NCBI RefSeq assembly: GCF_002498315.1
Contig: NZ_DAGX01000005.1
Coordinates: 544,042-608,041 of the forward strand
DNA length: 64,000 bases
Direction: 5' to 3'
Origin: Methanofollis sp. UBA420
GTDB taxonomy: Archaea > Halobacteriota > Methanomicrobia > Methanomicrobiales > Methanofollaceae
Of the stretch, positions 1 to 8,151 are shown piece by piece. The notes under the pieces were generated by a model. The model was not told the origin of the DNA. It made no database searches and worked only from the letters and a program-made list of their open reading frames with translations. How positions within the stretch are numbered: position 1 is the stretch's first letter; the number at the start of each line of letters is the position of its first letter. Both the position numbers and the translations under genes were made by a program.

Positions 1-27
1 GACGGCGAGGGAGAGGAGGCGGGTCAT
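1..27 (-). CDS. Start of a gene downstream of crtB (N-terminus only)
   Basis: An ATG at 27-25 overlaps the crtB stop codon (TGA at 26-24) in an ATGA arrangement typical of this genome's operons. Only nine codons fall in the window and they read MTRLLSLAV. The overlap suggests a third gene of the carotenoid operon. The start is hydrophobic, so a membrane protein such as a prenyltransferase or hydratase is possible, but the identity cannot be judged from nine residues. Confidence 0.45.
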
Positions 28-872
28 GGGCGGGTGAGGGGCAGGACGGCGTTCACGACCGCCCGCGCCACCGCCCGCGGCGGCGAGGGCTTCACCTTCC
101 GCCGGTACACGACGAAGGGGTCGGCCAGGATCCGGAGGGCGGTCCAGCGGTACAGGTCGGACGCCGTCTTCACCGGCACGAGGGAGCGGCGCGGGATATG
201 CCTGAACCCTGCCTCGGCCTCCTCCTGCCAGGCGAGGTACCGATCGACCTGTGCGGCGACGAAGGCCTCGAAGGCCCGCGGTGACGCCGCGGCGTCCCCG
301 TACTCCAGGGACGGAAGGCCGAAGGCCGCCGCCTCCTCGGCCGGGAGATAGGTCCGGCCGAGGGCGAGGTCTTCGGGGATGTCCCTGATGAAGTTGATGT
401 ACTGCATCGCCTTCCCGAGGAGGCGGGCGGACGGGAGGGCGGCGTCGGGGAGGTCCATCACCCGCGCCATCATCATGCCGACCACCTCGGAGGAGCCGTA
501 CAGGTAGGTCTCCAGGTCGCGGACCGTCTCGTACCGCCCCTTCGTGAGGTCGCACGCCATGGAGCGGAGGAAGGCCTCCACCCAGGCCGGGTCTATCCCC
601 GTCCTCCCGACGAGATCGACGAAGGGGTCGACGACCGGATCGCCCGTCTCCTCCCCGCGGATGGCCCGGCGGTAGAGGTCGCGGAGAGCGTAGAAACGGT
701 CGGCCTCCTGCGGGACGGCGTCGACATAGTCGTCGGCGACCCTGACGAAGGAGTAGAGGACGAAGACGTCCTCCCGCACCTGCCGGGGAAAGAAGAGTGT
801 GGAGTAGAAGTAGGTCGTGCTCCCGTGCCTGAAGATCCTGAAGTGGAGAGGCGAGACCATCGGCCACCTCAC
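24..872 (-). CDS. crtB: Phytoene/squalene synthase family protein
   Basis: 282 residues, the usual length of a trans-isoprenyl diphosphate synthase of the CrtB/squalene synthase type, which joins two prenyl diphosphates head to head (two GGPP to phytoene in carotenoid pathways). The first aspartate-rich motif is DDYVD near residue 47, and the second is the helix NFIRDIPEDLALGRTYLP near residue 160, close to the family form N-x-x-R-D-x-x-E-D. Its start overlaps the crtI stop by four bases, so the two are translationally coupled. Coupling to a desaturase favours phytoene over squalene as product; that is inference from context. The gene continues directly into another ORF at the window edge. 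Confidence 0.9.
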   Translation of the reverse strand: MRWPMVSPLHFRIFRHGSTTYFYSTLFFPRQVREDVFVLYSFVRVADDYVDAVPQEADRFYALRDLYRRAIRGEETGDPVVDPFVDLVGRTGIDPAWVEAFLRSMACDLTKGRYETVRDLETYLYGSSEVVGMMMARVMDLPDAALPSARLLGKAMQYINFIRDIPEDLALGRTYLPAEEAAAFGLPSLEYGDAAASPRAFEAFVAAQVDRYLAWQEEAEAGFRHIPRRSLVPVKTASDLYRWTALRILADPFVVYRRKVKPSPPRAVARAVVNAVLPLTRP

Positions 873-2347
873 CCGGCTTTATGACGGTCGGCGATCTCCT
901 GCGCCACGATCGTCGAGGAGATGAGGGTCATCGGCACGCCGATGCCCGGATGGGTGTACTGCCCGGTATAGTAGAGGTTCTCCACCCTCCGGCTCTGGTG
1001 GGCGGGCCGCCAGAGGGCCGTCTGGAGGAGGGTGTGGGAGAGGCCGAGGGCCGTGCCGCGGTAGGCGTTGTACCTCTCCGCGAAGTCGTCCAGGGCGAAG
1101 ATCCGCTTCACGACGACGGCGTCCCTGAGGTCTTCCCCGAGCCTCGCCTCCAGGTCGTCGAGTACGCGGGCGTAGAGGTTTTCCCGGAGGGCGGGCGTGT
1201 CCTCCAGGCCCGGCGCGAGGGGCACCAGGATGAAGAGAGCCTCTCCCCCCGCGGGCGCGGCCGTCGGGTCGGTCTTCGACGGGACATTGACGTAGTACGA
1301 GGGGTTCTCCGGCCACGCGGCCTTTTTCGGGTCGAAGATCCTGTCGAAGCCCGCCTCCCAGTCCCTGTCCAGGAAGAGGGTGTGGTGGGCGAGGCCCGGC
1401 ACCCGCCTGTCCAGGCCGAGATAGACGACGAAGGCCGAGGGGGCGAGGACGCGGGAGTGCCAGTACTTCTCCTGGTACGTGCGGTGGGCCGGGCCCAGCA
1501 GGTCGAGTTCGGCATGGGCGTAGTCGGCATTGACCAGGACGACGTCGGCGTCGCGCCTGCCCGTCGGCGTGACGACGCCCGTCGCCGTCTTTCCGGCCGT
1601 CTCGATCCGGGTCACCGGTTCGTCGAGGGCGATCTCGGCGCCGTGCGAGCGGGCGAGGGGGGCGATCGCCTCGACAACCGCCCGCATCCCCCCTGCCGGG
1701 TACCAGACGCCCATCGTCATGTCGATGTGGGACATGATATGGTAGAAGGATGGGGTGTTCCGCGGCGACCCGCCGAGAAAACCGATGGAGTACTGGACGA
1801 TCTTTCTGGCATGGTCGCTCTCGAAGTGGCGCCTGACGAAGGTGTCAAGGCTCTCGAAGAGGTGCAGCCTGCTCCCCTGCAGGATGAGGCGTCCGCTGAG
1901 GAAGTCGAAGATCGACCGGTAATCGCGGTACAGGAACTCGTTGATGGAGAGGTCGTAGATGTCCCGCGCGGAGTCAAGGTACGCCTCCAGTTTCTTGCCG
2001 CCGCCCTCCTCGAAGGAGTCGAAGAGGGCGTAGTCCTGCGTGAGGTCGGCCCTGATGTCCACCGTATCCCCGTCGCCGAAGAAGACCCGGTAGGCGGGGT
2101 CGAGCCTCTTCAGGGGATAGAGGTCGGCAGGCCTCTTCCCGAAGGCCGCAAAGAATTTCTCGTACACGTCGGGCATCAGGTACCAGGACGGCCCCATGTC
2201 GAAGGAGAACCCGCCCTCCCGGTAGACGCCGGCCCTGCCGCCGACCTGCTCGTTCTTCTCGACCACCTCCACGTCGACGCCCTGCTGCGCGAGGAGGGCC
2301 GCGGCCGAAAGGCCGCCGAACCCCGCTCCGACGATGACTGTTTTCAT
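869..2347 (-). CDS. crtI: Phytoene desaturase (CrtI-type FAD oxidoreductase)
   Basis: 492 residues, normal for CrtI. The N-terminus has the dinucleotide-binding fold GAGFGGLSAAALLAQQG followed by the acidic end of the second strand and GGRAG, binding FAD. The C-terminus has the CrtI signature ending in TGQYTHPGIGVPMTLISS. It would desaturate phytoene to a coloured polyene such as lycopene. It is first in a crtI-crtB operon with a four-base overlap. A TATA box at 2401-2409 is about 27 bases before a perfect hairpin at 2360-2383, so the mRNA probably starts with that hairpin. Carotenoid genes are uncommon but known in methanogens. Confidence 0.9.
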   Translation of the reverse strand: MKTVIVGAGFGGLSAAALLAQQGVDVEVVEKNEQVGGRAGVYREGGFSFDMGPSWYLMPDVYEKFFAAFGKRPADLYPLKRLDPAYRVFFGDGDTVDIRADLTQDYALFDSFEEGGGKKLEAYLDSARDIYDLSINEFLYRDYRSIFDFLSGRLILQGSRLHLFESLDTFVRRHFESDHARKIVQYSIGFLGGSPRNTPSFYHIMSHIDMTMGVWYPAGGMRAVVEAIAPLARSHGAEIALDEPVTRIETAGKTATGVVTPTGRRDADVVLVNADYAHAELDLLGPAHRTYQEKYWHSRVLAPSAFVVYLGLDRRVPGLAHHTLFLDRDWEAGFDRIFDPKKAAWPENPSYYVNVPSKTDPTAAPAGGEALFILVPLAPGLEDTPALRENLYARVLDDLEARLGEDLRDAVVVKRIFALDDFAERYNAYRGTALGLSHTLLQTALWRPAHQSRRVENLYYTGQYTHPGIGVPMTLISSTIVAQEIADRHKAG

Positions 2348-2359
2348 GCCTGACCATCC

Positions 2360-2409
2360 CCCCGGGTCGTGCGCGACCCGGGGAGAGTCCGCGCGATCAC
2401 TCTATAAAT
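2360..2409 (-). promoter_or_regulatory. crtI promoter and 5'-terminal leader hairpin
   Basis: On the minus strand a TATA-like box (TTTATAG, 2409-2401) precedes a perfect 10-bp inverted repeat, CCCCGGGTCG at 2360-2369 and CGACCCGGGG at 2374-2383, with a four-base loop. Archaeal spacing puts the transcription start at about 2378-2383, so the transcript would open with this very stable stem. It could protect the mRNA or affect translation of crtI 13 bases further on, or it could be the terminator region of the kinase gene upstream. Confidence 0.55.
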
Positions 2410-2421
2410 AGATGTCGTCCC

Positions 2422-4071
2422 TCAGCGCCGGGTCAGCACGAGATAGACGGCCACGAGAGCGATGATGATCGCCAGACCAAAACCGGAGAAGGTCACCGTG
2501 GAGATCGCCCCGCAGAGAATGGGGTTTTCAGGGCGCTCCGAGGAGAGCATGACCAGACCCGCCGCCAGGACGAAACCCGCCGCGACCATGCCGAGGAGGA
2601 GGATATTCGCGGCGTACCTGACAGAGGCGGCGAGGTCTGCCAGGTCGGCGCTCACGATGCCGATGGAGACGCCCCCGGCCGAGAGTTTCCTGAGCGTGGT
2701 GTTCGCCGTCTGCGGGAGTTCGACCGCGTCCCTGATCTGCCGGCGCACCGACGCCACCATGTGCTCCAGTCTCTCTGCCGAAAAGATCTGGCGCATACGG
2801 ATCTTCCTGACCGCCGGTCCTGCCCGCGCCGGGAAATTAAACGAAGGGTCCAGGTTCAGGCAGATCGAGGTGAGAAAGAGGAGGACCTTGATCACCTGCA
2901 TCAGCGAGAGAGGGACACGGAGGTGGTAGCGCCTGAGGGTCTCCGGGATCTCTTCCATCACCCCCCTGATGTCCACCATGCCGATCTCGTACGACCCGAG
3001 GCCCCGGAGGGTGGCATAGATCTCGTCCTTGAAGAGGTCGACGGTCCCGTCCCTGGGAGCGATCCCCAGGTCGCGGTAGGCCTCGACGACCGCGTCCGTG
3101 TCCTCGTCGACGACACCGTAGACGAGGCGGATGAAGGCGTCCCGGCGTTCGGGGCGGAGTATCCCGACGGTCCCGAAGTCGACGAAGGCGAGAGACCCGG
3201 CCCTGGTCACCAGGAGGTTGCCGGGGTGGGGGTCGGCGTGGAAGAAACCGTCCTCGAAGACCTGCTTCAGGTACACGGCGAGCAGGATGTCGGCGATACG
3301 TGTCGGAGAGACGTCGAGCGCCCTGATCCCGTCGAGGTCGTCGATCCGTACGCCGTCGATGAAGGTCATGGTCAGCAGGCGGGGCCCCGAGTACTCCCAG
3401 ACGATCGCGGGGACGACGACGCGGGGAAAGTCCTCCAGGTTGCGGGCGAGGGCCGCGGCGTTCTTCCCCTCCTGCACGAAGTCGAGTTCCCGCCTGATCT
3501 GGAGGGCGAACTCCTGCACGAGGCCTGTCGGGTTGTAGACGACAAGGTCGGGGCGGTGACGCTCGACCCGCCGGGCGAGGGAGGCGAGGATCTCCAGGTC
3601 GTCCTCGATCACCTTCCTGATGCCGGGGCGCTGCACCTTGACGGCGACGACCCTCCCGTCCTTCAGGACGGCCCGGTGGACCTGGGCGAGGGACGCCGCC
3701 GCAACGGGTTCTTCATCGAAGGAGGCGAAGGCCTCGGCGATCGGGCCGCACTCCTCCTCGACGATCGGCCGGATCGCCTCGAAGGGGAGGGGGGCCACCG
3801 TGTCTGTCAGCATCTCCAGTTCCTCGACGAGGCCCCGCGGCAGCACCTCGCGGCGGGTGCTCAGGATCTGCCCGAACTTGATGAAGGTGGGGCCGAGTTC
3901 CTCGATCGCCAGGCGGACCCGGCGGTACACCGGGTCGGGAGCGGTCTCCCCCCGGCCTTTCCCGATCCCGGGTTCTGCCCGAGGGGGAAAGGCGCCCTCG
4001 ACGACGGCGCCCAGGCCGTACTTCGCCAGAACGCCGACAATCTGCCGGTACCTGCCCAGTTGTCGGATCAT
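2422..4071 (-). CDS. ABC1/UbiB-family atypical kinase
   Basis: 549 residues from the ATG at 4071. That start is preferred because a strong TATA box (TTTATATA, about 4100-4109) lies about 30 bases before it, giving a leaderless or near-leaderless mRNA. Family marks are the LGPTFIKFGQILSTR helix (KxGQ motif, near residue 70), the alanine-rich nucleotide loop AAASLAQVHRA, the lysine in VAVKVQRPG, HADPHPGNLL and VDFGTVG. Two hydrophobic helices close the C-terminus (about 485-545), so it is membrane anchored. UbiB homologues support prenyl-quinone synthesis. Here it lies next to the carotenoid genes, so a role with lipid-soluble prenyl compounds is plausible but not shown. Confidence 0.85.
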   Translation of the reverse strand: MIRQLGRYRQIVGVLAKYGLGAVVEGAFPPRAEPGIGKGRGETAPDPVYRRVRLAIEELGPTFIKFGQILSTRREVLPRGLVEELEMLTDTVAPLPFEAIRPIVEEECGPIAEAFASFDEEPVAAASLAQVHRAVLKDGRVVAVKVQRPGIRKVIEDDLEILASLARRVERHRPDLVVYNPTGLVQEFALQIRRELDFVQEGKNAAALARNLEDFPRVVVPAIVWEYSGPRLLTMTFIDGVRIDDLDGIRALDVSPTRIADILLAVYLKQVFEDGFFHADPHPGNLLVTRAGSLAFVDFGTVGILRPERRDAFIRLVYGVVDEDTDAVVEAYRDLGIAPRDGTVDLFKDEIYATLRGLGSYEIGMVDIRGVMEEIPETLRRYHLRVPLSLMQVIKVLLFLTSICLNLDPSFNFPARAGPAVRKIRMRQIFSAERLEHMVASVRRQIRDAVELPQTANTTLRKLSAGGVSIGIVSADLADLAASVRYAANILLLGMVAAGFVLAAGLVMLSSERPENPILCGAISTVTFSGFGLAIIIALVAVYLVLTRR

Positions 4072-4159
4072 GGCCCCGACGCAAAGGGAGTACGACCAGA
4101 TATATAAAACAGGCACAGGAGGTGCCGGAAAAAAGAGCGACGAGAGGGGGCGACAGTGC

Positions 4160-4453
4160 TTACGAGTAGCCCCGCATGGTCACGTTCGTGTCTCCCGTCT
4201 TCTCCGCGGGAGGCTGGATCGTCCCGAACTTCTCCTCGTAGTCCTTCATGCTCCGGGCGAGGACGCCGAGAAGATTTTTCGCATGTTTCGGGGTGATGGA
4301 GACGATCGCCTTCGCCCGGGCCTGGTTCGTGCCCGGGATCTCGTGGAGGAAGATGAACGTGAACTCGTCCTCCTTGTAGGCGACCTGGATGCGGTTTGCA
4401 TAGACCGGGTCGAGAGTCTGGGGGAGATTGACCGCAATCTCGTTCTGAGACAT
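4160..4453 (-). CDS. DUF3467 family small protein
   Basis: 97 residues. It contains the DUF3467 pattern: an N-terminal strand ending in VYANRIQVAYKEDEFTFIF, then a central segment AIVSITPKHAKNLLGVLARSM and a helix with a conserved DYEEKFG. The family is found in bacteria and archaea and has no established function. The ATG at 4453 is about 25 bases from an A/T-rich box (4474-4481), suggesting leaderless transcription. It is divergent from the Cas4-like gene, with which it shares a 40-base promoter region. Confidence 0.8.
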   Translation of the reverse strand: MSQNEIAVNLPQTLDPVYANRIQVAYKEDEFTFIFLHEIPGTNQARAKAIVSITPKHAKNLLGVLARSMKDYEEKFGTIQPPAEKTGDTNVTMRGYS

Positions 4454-4493
4454 AGCATAAGATATAAACAGGTACCCATTAAGGGTTTGTGCG
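4454..4493. promoter_or_regulatory. Divergent promoter between DUF3467 and Cas4-like genes
   Basis: The 40-base gap holds two TATA-like boxes. GATATAAA (4461-4468) fits a plus-strand start at about 4492, next to the ATG at 4494. CTTAATGG read on the minus strand (4481-4474) fits a start near 4451 for the gene at 4453. Both transcripts would be leaderless. Confidence 0.5.
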
Positions 4494-5177
4494 ATGGACG
4501 CACCCGGGAGGGACCGCGGGAAGGTCGGGGTCGCATCGGTCGCCGCCGCTCATTTCTGCCCCCTCCGTCTCTACCTGGACAGGAAGGAGGAGAGGGAGGA
4601 GCCGCCGCGGTACGCGGTCTGCAAGCAGGTCTCGTACCACCTGGGCACGCCCTTCGACCCGGGCGAGGTCTGGGAGGAGGTGCTCGCGGTCCTCCCCCAT
4701 GCGGGCGAGGAGGAGCACCACCTCTTCGCGCAGTGCATGGAGAATTGCCGGGACAAAGAGTGGATTCTTTTTTCGGACTTCGACGTCCCGGTCTCGTCTG
4801 AGCGTCTCGGCATCAGGGGCGTCGTGGACAAGGTGGACCCGGCCCTGCCGGCCTTCGCGATCACGCGGGCGGGCGAGGCGCCGAAGGCGGGCGTCCATGC
4901 GGCGGACCGCCTCCGGGTCGCCTGCTACGTTGCGTGCGTGCGGGACTCGCTCGGCCTCGACGTGGAGGGGGGATGGGTGGAGTACGTCCCCTCGGGGGTG
5001 ATCCGCGTCTGCACGCCGGGGCCGCGGGACAGGCGGGCGATGGTCAGGGCGATCGCCGCCGCGAAGAACGTGGACGAGGGGCGGATACCGCGAAAGCCCC
5101 TCAACCCGCCGTGCACCCGCTGCCCGCACCAGGAGAGGTGCGCACCCGGGCCGCGGAGGCTTTCGGAGTTGTTGTAA
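4494..5177 (+). CDS. Orphan Cas4/RecB-like Fe-S protein with degenerate nuclease motif
   Basis: 227 residues. Cas4-type features: an early CPLRLY (the first Fe-S cysteine near residue 22) and a C-terminal CTRCPHQERC (C-x2-C-x5-C), together four ligands for a 4Fe-4S cluster, with a central IRGVVDKVD carrying the PD-(D/E)xK aspartate. The expected second strand with E-x-K reads AFAITRAG, and the usual QxxxY helix reads RLRVACY, so two catalytic elements seem lost. No CRISPR array or other cas gene is in the window. It may be a structural or DNA-binding relative of Dna2/Cas4 rather than an active nuclease. Confidence 0.7.
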   Translation: MDAPGRDRGKVGVASVAAAHFCPLRLYLDRKEEREEPPRYAVCKQVSYHLGTPFDPGEVWEEVLAVLPHAGEEEHHLFAQCMENCRDKEWILFSDFDVPVSSERLGIRGVVDKVDPALPAFAITRAGEAPKAGVHAADRLRVACYVACVRDSLGLDVEGGWVEYVPSGVIRVCTPGPRDRRAMVRAIAAAKNVDEGRIPRKPLNPPCTRCPHQERCAPGPRRLSELL

Positions 5178-5269
5178 GTACTCCCCGGTAAGATTCGGGG
5201 GATGTCCAGATATTTCAGCCCGGCGAGTGCGATTCCAATCTCGGTAGGGAGTCCGGGGCTCTGAAAAAT

Positions 5270-5860
5270 CAGGAATGATCGGATCGATGGATCCCCCGGA
5301 TTCCATAAACAACCGTGCGCATCCCCCTGCCTTCCCTACATCCTCCGCCGGGGGACTTCTCGCTGTCGCTCGTCCAGCGCTTCGTCTTCTCGACTCCCTT
5401 CGGTCGTTCCCCCATACCCCCGGAATTAGGATAGGACGGGGGAAGAGCGATGTAAATTCGCGGAGGGGAGATTGCCGTATCCCCGTCTATCCTGAGCGGG
5501 GGTCTGGGGGCGTAGTCCCCCAGCGCGTGTTTGGGAGAAGGCAGTGGATCGGTGTCTCTTCTGGGTGACTACACCTCGAAAAACTACGTTTTTCTCAAGT
5601 TCGCTGACGCCCACTGCCTCCGATACAGGATAGAGGGTGGATGACAGACCCCTGGACGAGCGGCGCGGACCCGCTGCCTTCCCCACACCCTCCACCGGGG
5701 GACTGCTCGAAGGTCTTCGACCTTCTCATGCTCACTTCGTTCGCACCTCGAAGACCTGATGGTCTTCTCGTCGCCCCCGGACCCCCGATCTCAGGATAGG
5801 ACGGGGGAAGGGTAAACGCTGCACTCAAGAATGAAGGGGAGACATCAATCCGATCATGGG
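5270..5860. repeat. Compound intergenic stem-loop element, copy A
   Basis: A 745-base gap between convergent genes (5178-5922) is largely filled by a two-part repeat. The first part (about 5328-5520) has an 80-90-base core starting AGGATAGGACGGGGGAAGAG at 5428 and ending near 5508, found again at 15.7 and 60.4 kb. The second part (about 5672-5811) repeats CTGCCTTCCCC and CCGGGGGACT and contains the triloop hairpins AAGGTC-TTC-GACCTT (5710-5724) and GAAGACC-TGAT-GGTCTTC (5750-5767). ATGATCGGAT (5275-5284) and its inverse ATCCGATCAT (5848-5857) bracket the whole. No credible ORF is present; 5178-5269 shows nothing recognised. Confidence 0.7.
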
Positions 5861-5906
5861 GGTGATGGCGGAAAAACGAACGCGATTTCCGGGATATAAT
5901 CCGTAC

Positions 5907-5920
5907 AAAAAAAAAAGAAA
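5907..5920 (-). terminator. Poly-T terminator of the nucleotidyltransferase operon
   Basis: Ten A on the plus strand (5907-5916) followed by GAAA give a long U-run on the minus-strand transcript just after the stop codon at 5923, the usual archaeal intrinsic termination signal. Confidence 0.65.
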
Positions 5921-5922
5921 AC

Positions 5923-6849
5923 TCAGCCCTGTTCCATCAGCGTCTTCGAGAGAATATACTCGCCCTTCGCCTCGCGGGTCGTGCCGACGATGAGCCACTG
6001 CGTGTCGCCGTGCTGTTCGAGAACGCCCTGCGCCTCGATCGTCTCGCCCGCAAGGGCCTGGCCCGAATAGGTGTGGGTGAAGGAGATGACGCGGGAGACC
6101 GTCTCGTGCTCCACCTCGTAGACGGCGGGCGCGTCGAAGGCGTGGGAGGCGTCGGTCACCGTCGCCTCGATCGTCGCCCGGCCGAGCACCGTCCCCTTCC
6201 CCGAGGGTGCCGAGGCGAGGGCGTCGTATGCCCGCGTATACAGCAGGTCGAAGTAGGTGCCGCCGAACTCGCCGCGGTTCCACTTCCTCCCCTCGTGGAG
6301 GACGAAGGCGTCGAAGGAGATCTCCGGGACGCGCTTCGTGTAGACCTTTTGCCACATCTCCTCGCTCATCGCCGGCACCTTCCCCTCTCCGACGAGGCGC
6401 TTCAACTGCGCCTGCGCCGAGAACCACGCCGGCCCGTAGACGACCAGGTCGATGTCGGAGGCGCCGTTCTCGACGCCGATGAGACGGGACCCCGTGCAGC
6501 CCACGCTCCCCGCCGGGAGGTCGAAGAGGGAGAGGAGACGCCTCACCCTCTCGTCGCGGGATGCGATCCAGTCGATCCTCTCGTCGGGTTTGTAGACCCG
6601 CACGATGTCCGCGGGCGGCACCCGGTGGAGGTCGGCGAGGTACTGCGGCTTGTGCTCCCTGATATACGCGAAGGCAGGCCCGAAATCGAGTTTGGAGAAG
6701 TGCCTGCCCGCGGGGTCGACACGCTCCCCCGCCGGGTCGGGGACGTACCTGAGGACGCACCCGACCCTCTCCGCATTGTCGTAGGCGGAGACGGCGTAGA
6801 TCAGGCCGTCCCTGTCCTCGACGAAATCGCGCAGCCGGATCGGCGTCAT
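5923..6849 (-). CDS. Predicted nucleotidyltransferase (COG1665-like)
   Basis: 308 residues. The polymerase-beta-type nucleotidyltransferase core is visible as GSRLIGVENGASDIDLVVYG near residues 120-140: G-S, then D-x-D, which binds metal and NTP. The third carboxylate is probably in EISFDAFVLHEGR. The N-terminal part (LRDFVEDRDGLIYAVSAYDN) and the C-terminal beta-rich part are conserved in archaeal relatives. The substrate is unknown. The ATG overlaps the Sua5 stop by four bases, so it is the last gene of an operon that begins with the ACT-domain gene at 8130. Confidence 0.7.
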   Translation of the reverse strand: MTPIRLRDFVEDRDGLIYAVSAYDNAERVGCVLRYVPDPAGERVDPAGRHFSKLDFGPAFAYIREHKPQYLADLHRVPPADIVRVYKPDERIDWIASRDERVRRLLSLFDLPAGSVGCTGSRLIGVENGASDIDLVVYGPAWFSAQAQLKRLVGEGKVPAMSEEMWQKVYTKRVPEISFDAFVLHEGRKWNRGEFGGTYFDLLYTRAYDALASAPSGKGTVLGRATIEATVTDASHAFDAPAVYEVEHETVSRVISFTHTYSGQALAGETIEAQGVLEQHGDTQWLIVGTTREAKGEYILSKTLMEQG

Positions 6850-7427
6850 GCCATATCCCTGAGGAATGCTCCCACCTCCTCGATCTCTGCACCGGCGCGG
6901 ACCACCGTCCTGTTCACCAGGTCGACGACCGTGCTCGGCGTCCCCGGCAGTCTGCCCCCGTCGATGAGGAAGTCGTGGGGGACATGGACGTCGTTGACCG
7001 TCACCGGGTCGGCGGCGCCGTGGATGTTCGCCGAGGTCGCCGTGATCGGGGCGTCGAGTTCCCTGATGATCGCCAGGGGCACCGGGTGGTCGGGGATGCG
7101 GACCCCGATCAGGCCGGTGCCGACGGTGAGAATGTCGGGGAGACAGGACTTCGCCTTCAGGATGACGGTCACCGGGCCGGGGAGGAAGCGGTCGACGAAG
7201 GCGTCCGCAAACCTGTCCACGCAGGCGACCGCGCCGAGCATCTCGATGTCCGAGACCGCGACCGAGATCGGCATGGACCGCGGGCGCATCTTCGCCTCGT
7301 ACACGCGTTCGATGGCATATTCGGAAAGGGCATCGGCCCCGAGGCCGTAGATCGTGTCCGTCGGGTACACGACGAGACCGTCGTGCCCGAGCACCTTCAC
7401 CGCCTGATGAATGATAGATTCGTCCAT
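6846..7427 (-). CDS. L-threonylcarbamoyladenylate synthase (Sua5/YrdC)
   Basis: 193 residues from the ATG at 7427, which follows the upstream TGA by one base; the longer frame to 7472 would run into the preceding gene. The YrdC fold is clear: VVYPTDTIYGLGADAL at the start, a lysine-arginine site KMRPRSMPISV, FLPGPVTVIL and GVRIPDHPV, with the SANIHG motif near residue 140. It makes threonylcarbamoyl-AMP from threonine, bicarbonate and ATP, the donor for t6A37 in tRNA. The KEOPS subunit Pcc1, acting in the next step, is encoded at 26700-26942. It lacks the extra C-terminal Sua5 domain, so it is the short YrdC type. Confidence 0.9.
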   Translation of the reverse strand: MDESIIHQAVKVLGHDGLVVYPTDTIYGLGADALSEYAIERVYEAKMRPRSMPISVAVSDIEMLGAVACVDRFADAFVDRFLPGPVTVILKAKSCLPDILTVGTGLIGVRIPDHPVPLAIIRELDAPITATSANIHGAADPVTVNDVHVPHDFLIDGGRLPGTPSTVVDLVNRTVVRAGAEIEEVGAFLRDMA

Positions 7428-7428
7428 C

Positions 7429-8130
7429 TCAGAACTCCCGTCCGCAGACGCGATAGATATCGAAGACCGCACGCTTCGAGACGTGCATCACTGCAAAGAC
7501 GCCGGCCTGAATAGGGTCGGTGACGACGAGGTCGGCGTGGTTCGGGACGCTCCCCGCCATCTTCAGGGCGATGACCGGGATACCCGCGGCCCGCACCTTG
7601 TCGACGGCCTCGGAGATCGTCCCGCCCATCAGGGAACCGGCAAGAACGAGTATGGAGGCTCTCGGGAGGCGGGCAACGGCGTCGACGGCTTCGGCAAGGT
7701 CTTTCTCGCCGACCAGGGGGATCGTGTCCACCGAGATCCTCTCGCCCCTGATATTGTGTCTGTCGGCCTCGTTCACCGCACCGAGCGCCACCTGCGCGAC
7801 CTGGGCCCCGCCGCCGATGATGATGACTCTGGAGCCGAAGATCCGGGAGAAGGTGTCGTGGGTCGAGACATGGCGGACGGTCGGGATCGTGAGGAGACCG
7901 GAGATCGCGTCCGCGATGCCGCCGGTGCACTCGACCTCGAAGTAAAAGAGCGCCTTCCCGGCGTCGGAGCCGGATGCCATGATCGACTGCTGGACGGTGA
8001 GCACGTTTGCGGCGTTCCCGGCCATCACCGCGGCGATGTCCCTGAGGACGCCGGGCTGGTTGTCGGCGATGATGCTGAGAGCGTGGAGCTCCACGATATC
8101 GAGCGATTGCAGATGTTCAGATTCTTCCAT
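7429..8130 (-). CDS. ACT-domain protein with C-terminal DUF5612
   Basis: 233 residues from the ATG at 8130. The N-terminal ACT domain (about 10-85) reads LDIVELHALSIIADNQPGVL, the fold that binds amino acids. The C-terminal half (about 95-230) has GSRVIIIGGGAQVAQVALGAV and SILVLAGSLMGGTISEAVDKV, a Rossmann-like region known as DUF5612 in methanogens. The architecture suggests a ligand-sensing regulatory protein of amino-acid metabolism; no DNA-binding domain is apparent. First gene of the operon with sua5 and the nucleotidyltransferase. Confidence 0.75.
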   Translation of the reverse strand: MEESEHLQSLDIVELHALSIIADNQPGVLRDIAAVMAGNAANVLTVQQSIMASGSDAGKALFYFEVECTGGIADAISGLLTIPTVRHVSTHDTFSRIFGSRVIIIGGGAQVAQVALGAVNEADRHNIRGERISVDTIPLVGEKDLAEAVDAVARLPRASILVLAGSLMGGTISEAVDKVRAAGIPVIALKMAGSVPNHADLVVTDPIQAGVFAVMHVSKRAVFDIYRVCGREF

Positions 8131-8151
8131 ACCCGCTGAGACGGGCCCCAA

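Noticed and set aside
881..2353. 490-codon open frame on the plus strand opposite crtI
   Set aside because: Composition is dominated by R, G, P, V and E as expected from the antisense of a GC-rich gene; crtI on the other strand has clear motifs. The same applies to 2761-4107, 6010-7350, 17828-19321, 58151-59395 and similar frames.
5426..5828. Short protein-like frames shared between element copies (for example a recurring GKSDVN peptide)
   Set aside because: The shared peptides follow from the repeated DNA core; frames are broken or shifted in copies C and D, and no start signals are present. Conservation is at the level of DNA pairing.
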